NCBI RefSeq assembly: GCF_018614135.1 | Contig: NZ_JAGGOW010000012.1 | Span: forward strand, 1 to 46,361 | Length of the DNA stretch: 46,361 nucleotides | Reading direction: 5' to 3' | Origin: Streptomyces sp. ISL-66 | GTDB lineage: Bacteria; Actinomycetota; Actinomycetes; Streptomycetales; Streptomycetaceae | Shown: piece after piece, positions 44,100 through 46,361 of the stretch | Numbering within the stretch: the first letter of the stretch is position 1 | How the letters are laid out: every line of letters begins with the position of its first letter | The notes under the pieces: model-generated | The model's input: the letters and a program-made list of their open reading frames with translations, nothing else | Database searches by the model: none | Told to the model about the DNA's origin: nothing | Translations under genes and position numbers: made by a program

Positions 44100-44812
44100 T
44101 GAGCCGTCCCTTCTCCCGTGCGCTTCGTCCGGCTCACCCGACGCGCAGCGCGCTCTCTTGCCCGTTCGGCCCGCAGTTCCGCGATGGCCTGCCTCATGTG
44201 GTCCAACGACGGGAAGCGCACCAGGTCCGGCAGACTCGTATCGCTACGAATCTGCGAAATCGTGCCGTGCTGCTCCACCTTCACGAACTCACCCGTCATC
44301 TCAGTACCCGGGATGAACTCCGCCACCCGATAACTGTAGGGCGGGTTGAACTGATACAGACCCCGCCGCACCTTGAAGACGATCCCATGAGACATCACCG
44401 TGTGCAGCGCTTCCGAGGTCTTCGTCCGGCTGACATCCAGGATGGTAGCCATCTCCTCCTGGGTAAGTGGAATCCGCCCCCCCGCCCGCTGACACGCGAT
44501 GAGCAGCAGGATCAGTCGCAGAGGCAGCGCTTCCCGGAAGTACTGGGCGATCACGAGGAAGAACTCGAGGCTGTCCATCGAGAACGCATTCGGCTGATTC
44601 TCGGTCCCGTAGAACTCCAGCGGCTTGCGCTCGCCGTCCAGCGTCAGCTTCCGCGTGGGGTACCGCTTGGCCAGACTGTCCAGATCCTTGACCGGAGCCA
44701 GCGGCTGACTCCACGCGGAGATCGCGTCATCCACCGGCAGATCAGGACGCGGGGTCCCAGCCGGATTGCCCCGGCGGCGCTGTGGCTCTGATGACACGAG
44801 GCTGCTCTCCAC
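44096..44812 (-). CDS. Winged-helix DNA-binding protein, RepL-like (longer)
   Basis: This 238-residue protein has a winged helix at about residues 97-160 (LRLILLLIACQRAGGRIPLTQEEMATILDVSRTKTSEALHTVMSHGIVFKVRRGLYQFNP), matching the wing of the next gene (RNGVYQINP against RRGLYQFNP). About 90 residues precede it and a basic tail follows (RAERARERAARRVSRTKR). It is first of the leftward two-gene operon. The region upstream of its start (44818-45122) is full of inverted repeats, as expected for an autoregulated replication initiator. No link to Rep1/Rep2 of known linear plasmids can be claimed from sequence alone. Confidence 0.75.
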   Translation of the reverse strand: MESSLVSSEPQRRRGNPAGTPRPDLPVDDAISAWSQPLAPVKDLDSLAKRYPTRKLTLDGERKPLEFYGTENQPNAFSMDSLEFFLVIAQYFREALPLRLILLLIACQRAGGRIPLTQEEMATILDVSRTKTSEALHTVMSHGIVFKVRRGLYQFNPPYSYRVAEFIPGTEMTGEFVKVEQHGTISQIRSDTSLPDLVRFPSLDHMRQAIAELRAERARERAARRVSRTKRTGEGTAQ

Positions 44813-44817
44813 TCCGT

Positions 44818-45122
44818 TGATCTGCGGAGATCAGTATGTCAACAAGGGTGACACAAGTGTCACGCTCGTTGACGTTCGGCGTGTCTTGTGTCCCCTCACA
44901 GGTGACATATCTCAGCCATACCTTTCGGACGCCCCCCTCCCGACTCCCCCCGACCAACCCCACCCACCCCACCGCCAGTTCGCCAACATATCTCCCCTGA
45001 AACGTCAGCCCCACCGACTTTTTAGGCCATTTTCCGTCAGTGTCACTGACGTTTCGCAGCCGTTGTGTCCCCCTAGCAGCGACACAACACCCGAGATATG
45101 TCCCTCCTGAGGGGACATATCT
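44818..45122. other. Dyad-rich region, candidate origin/operators
   Basis: At least five inverted repeats lie in 305 bases: TGATCT/AGATCA (44818-44833), GTGACAC/GTGTCAC (44848-44863), CGTCAGTG/CACTGACG (45035-45051), GTTGTGTC/GACACAAC (45062-45088) and AGATATGTCCC/GGGACATATCT (45094-45122). TGTC/GACA is shared by most, and GACATATCT or AACATATCT recurs at 44904 and 44985. It is upstream of the winged-helix operon, more AT-rich than the rest, and holds no gene. It is a candidate replication origin or an operator cluster. Confidence 0.6.
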
Positions 45123-45825
45123 TTTCTTGCGCACCCCCTCTGACCTGCGGCAACGCATCTCCGTACCTTCTATAGGCCGGTGGTCGCTTCCCTCAAGGCA
45201 CTGAACGCCGTCTTCAAGGCCCCGCTCGACCTCTTCCCCAACCCCCTACCAAGCCCTCCCAAGCCCCACTCACCCCCTTCCCGACCCCGCACTCCCCAGC
45301 CACAACCCCGCAGAATCTGACTGATTCCCATCTCTATCCACATCTCATTTTGAATCAACCAGCCATCCATGCCCTTAACGCCGTTAACACCCCACCGGAC
45401 CAAGGCACTTAACGCCGTTAATGCTTCCTGCAAAACCCCAGGTCACAGCGCTACACCACGAAAACCCGCCTCTGATCAAACCCACCACCACCCAAGCAAA
45501 GGTCCAACCCTCAACGACTTGCTTAAACCTCACCCCACACCTAACTGGCTGGTTCAGACCCAATCCCAGGACCCCTTCTCCACAACCCCAGACTGTTCCC
45601 CGTCCCTTCCCACCAACCATCGCGGCCAGGGGTCAGACCCTGCGCTCAAAGTCAGTACTGGCCTCAGCAGTCCGGGGTAAAGCGCTTCCGAGAAACATGA
45701 AGGAGCACAGCCCCATCCCTAGCTCCGGCCCACGGAGCAACCAAAGGGGAGGAACCTTTCCACTGAAAGCTGGACCTCGACTTGAGGAGCCGGCTTCCGC
45801 CGAGCACAGCGAGGTCAATCTTCGG
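45123..45825. other. Gene-free subterminal stretch with two palindromic sites
   Basis: No convincing gene is seen. The left half is a C-rich, pyrimidine-biased stretch. Two TTAACGCCGTTAA copies lie at 45375-45387 and 45409-45421. From about 45690 the sequence grades into decayed forms of the terminal array (for example CGCCGAGCACAGCGAGG near 45797). Confidence 0.6.
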
Positions 45826-46361
45826 TTTCGGAGCGAAGCGGAGGAACACCTACCCAAGAAGGGACCTCGGCAGGCAAAGCCGGCCTTCCCCCAAGTCCAG
45901 CGAAGCGGCCCCTTCAGTTCTGGAGCGAAGCACAAGAACTCCTCGCCAGGGCGAGGCCTTGGCCCGCGAAGCGGGCGCCTTGAGCACAGCGAGAGGCATC
46001 TTCACTTCCGCAGCGAAGCGGAGGAAGCTCTCGCCGAAGGCGAGACCTTGGTCGGCGAAGCCGACCTCCGCCGAGCGCAGCGAGGCGGGTCTTTCAGTTC
46101 CGGAGCGAAGCGGAGGAATCCCCCGCCGAAGGCGGGGCCTTGGCCCGCGAAGCGGGCCTCCGCCGAGCGCAGCGAGGCGGATCCTCAGTTCCGGAGCGAA
46201 GCGGAGGAACCCCCAGCCGAAGGGGGGCCTTGGCCCGCGAAGCGGGCCTCCGCCGAGCGCAGCGAGGCGGATCCTCAGTTCCGGAGCGAAGCGGAGGAAC
46301 CCCCCGCCGAAGGCGAGGTCTTGGCCCGCGAAGCGGGCCTCCGCCGAGCGCAGCGAGGCGG
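45826..46361. repeat. Terminal array of about 90-bp telomere-like palindromic units
   Basis: Six units are marked by AGCGAAGC at 45832, 45924, 46012, 46104, 46195 and 46285 (steps 92, 88, 92, 91, 90). Each unit has four hairpins: TTCCGGAGCGAAGCGGAGGAA-like, CCGCC-GAA-GGCGG, GGCCCGC-GAA-GCGGGCC and CCGCC...GGCGG around GAGCGCAGCGA. Arms co-vary between units (GGTCGGC/GCCGACC in one, GGCCCGC/GCGGGCC in others). Similarity rises toward the right edge, where the sequence ends inside a unit. GCGAAGC and GCGCAGC triloops are known from Streptomyces telomeres. The true end is probably just beyond. Confidence 0.75.

Noticed and set aside
45633..45935. Minus-strand 100-residue open frame at the inner edge of the terminal array
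   Set aside because: It runs through decayed hairpin units and has no recognisable domain or start signal.
45826..46361. CRISPR array
   Set aside because: The about 90-bp units are tandem and near-identical throughout, with no unique spacers and no cas genes. They are palindromic hairpin units.

Overview
The window looks like one arm of a linear Streptomyces replicon: a linear plasmid, or a chromosome end, of a very high-GC actinomycete. The strongest evidence is a tap-tpg pair (38831-41734), the telomere-associated protein and telomere terminal protein of linear Streptomyces replicons. A parA-parB operon lies just upstream. At the right edge is a terminal array of about 90-bp units built from palindromes with GAA or GCA loops, resembling Streptomyces telomere hairpins. 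No transposase, CRISPR array, tRNA or rRNA was seen.

Region 1 (1-20697) is an aromatic biosynthetic and signalling cluster. A tight operon supplies chorismate and 4-hydroxyphenylpyruvate: class II DAHP synthase, AroH chorismate mutase, prephenate dehydrogenase, chorismate synthase and 3-dehydroquinate synthase. Next come an MFS exporter, a Rossmann reductase, a class II aldolase, an FAD oxidoreductase, a secreted protein of unknown function, a flavin reductase and an HpaB-type aromatic hydroxylase. Then follow a LysR protein reduced to its DNA-binding domain, a degenerate adenylate-forming enzyme with a separate duplicated C-terminal domain, and a gamma-butyrolactone receptor divergent from an AfsA homologue, a P450 and an SDR. 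AfsA+P450+SDR suggests synthesis of a modified butyrolactone or butenolide signal. An 18-bp dyad (A-T/A-ACC, 8 nt, G/C-GTA-T/G) recurs in three promoters of this region and may be the receptor operator.

Region 2 (20994-35828) holds ordinary accessory and metabolic genes: an epimerase, an EEP phosphatase-like membrane protein, GNATs, an EamA transporter, an MBL-fold protein with a divergent TetR, a MatB-like acyl-CoA synthetase, NADP glutamate dehydrogenase, a DUF1772 protein, an AraC regulator, an NmrA-like protein and a flavoprotein. It ends with an operon of a ScbR-like receptor, an epoxide hydrolase and a shortened DinB protein.

Region 3 (35829-46361) is the replicon maintenance module: parA-parB, tap-tpg, a VOC protein, an ECF sigma factor of the SigJ kind, and two overlapping RepL-like winged-helix genes preceded by a dyad-rich non-coding region (44818-45122). 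The 13-bp palindrome TTAACG-S-CGTTAA occurs 15 times, at 20.7 kb, before parA, inside parB, before and inside tap, and near the right end. Inside tap six copies are read in one frame as an Ile-Asn-Ala-Val-Asn-Ala linker. They are candidate ParB centromere sites or replication iterons.
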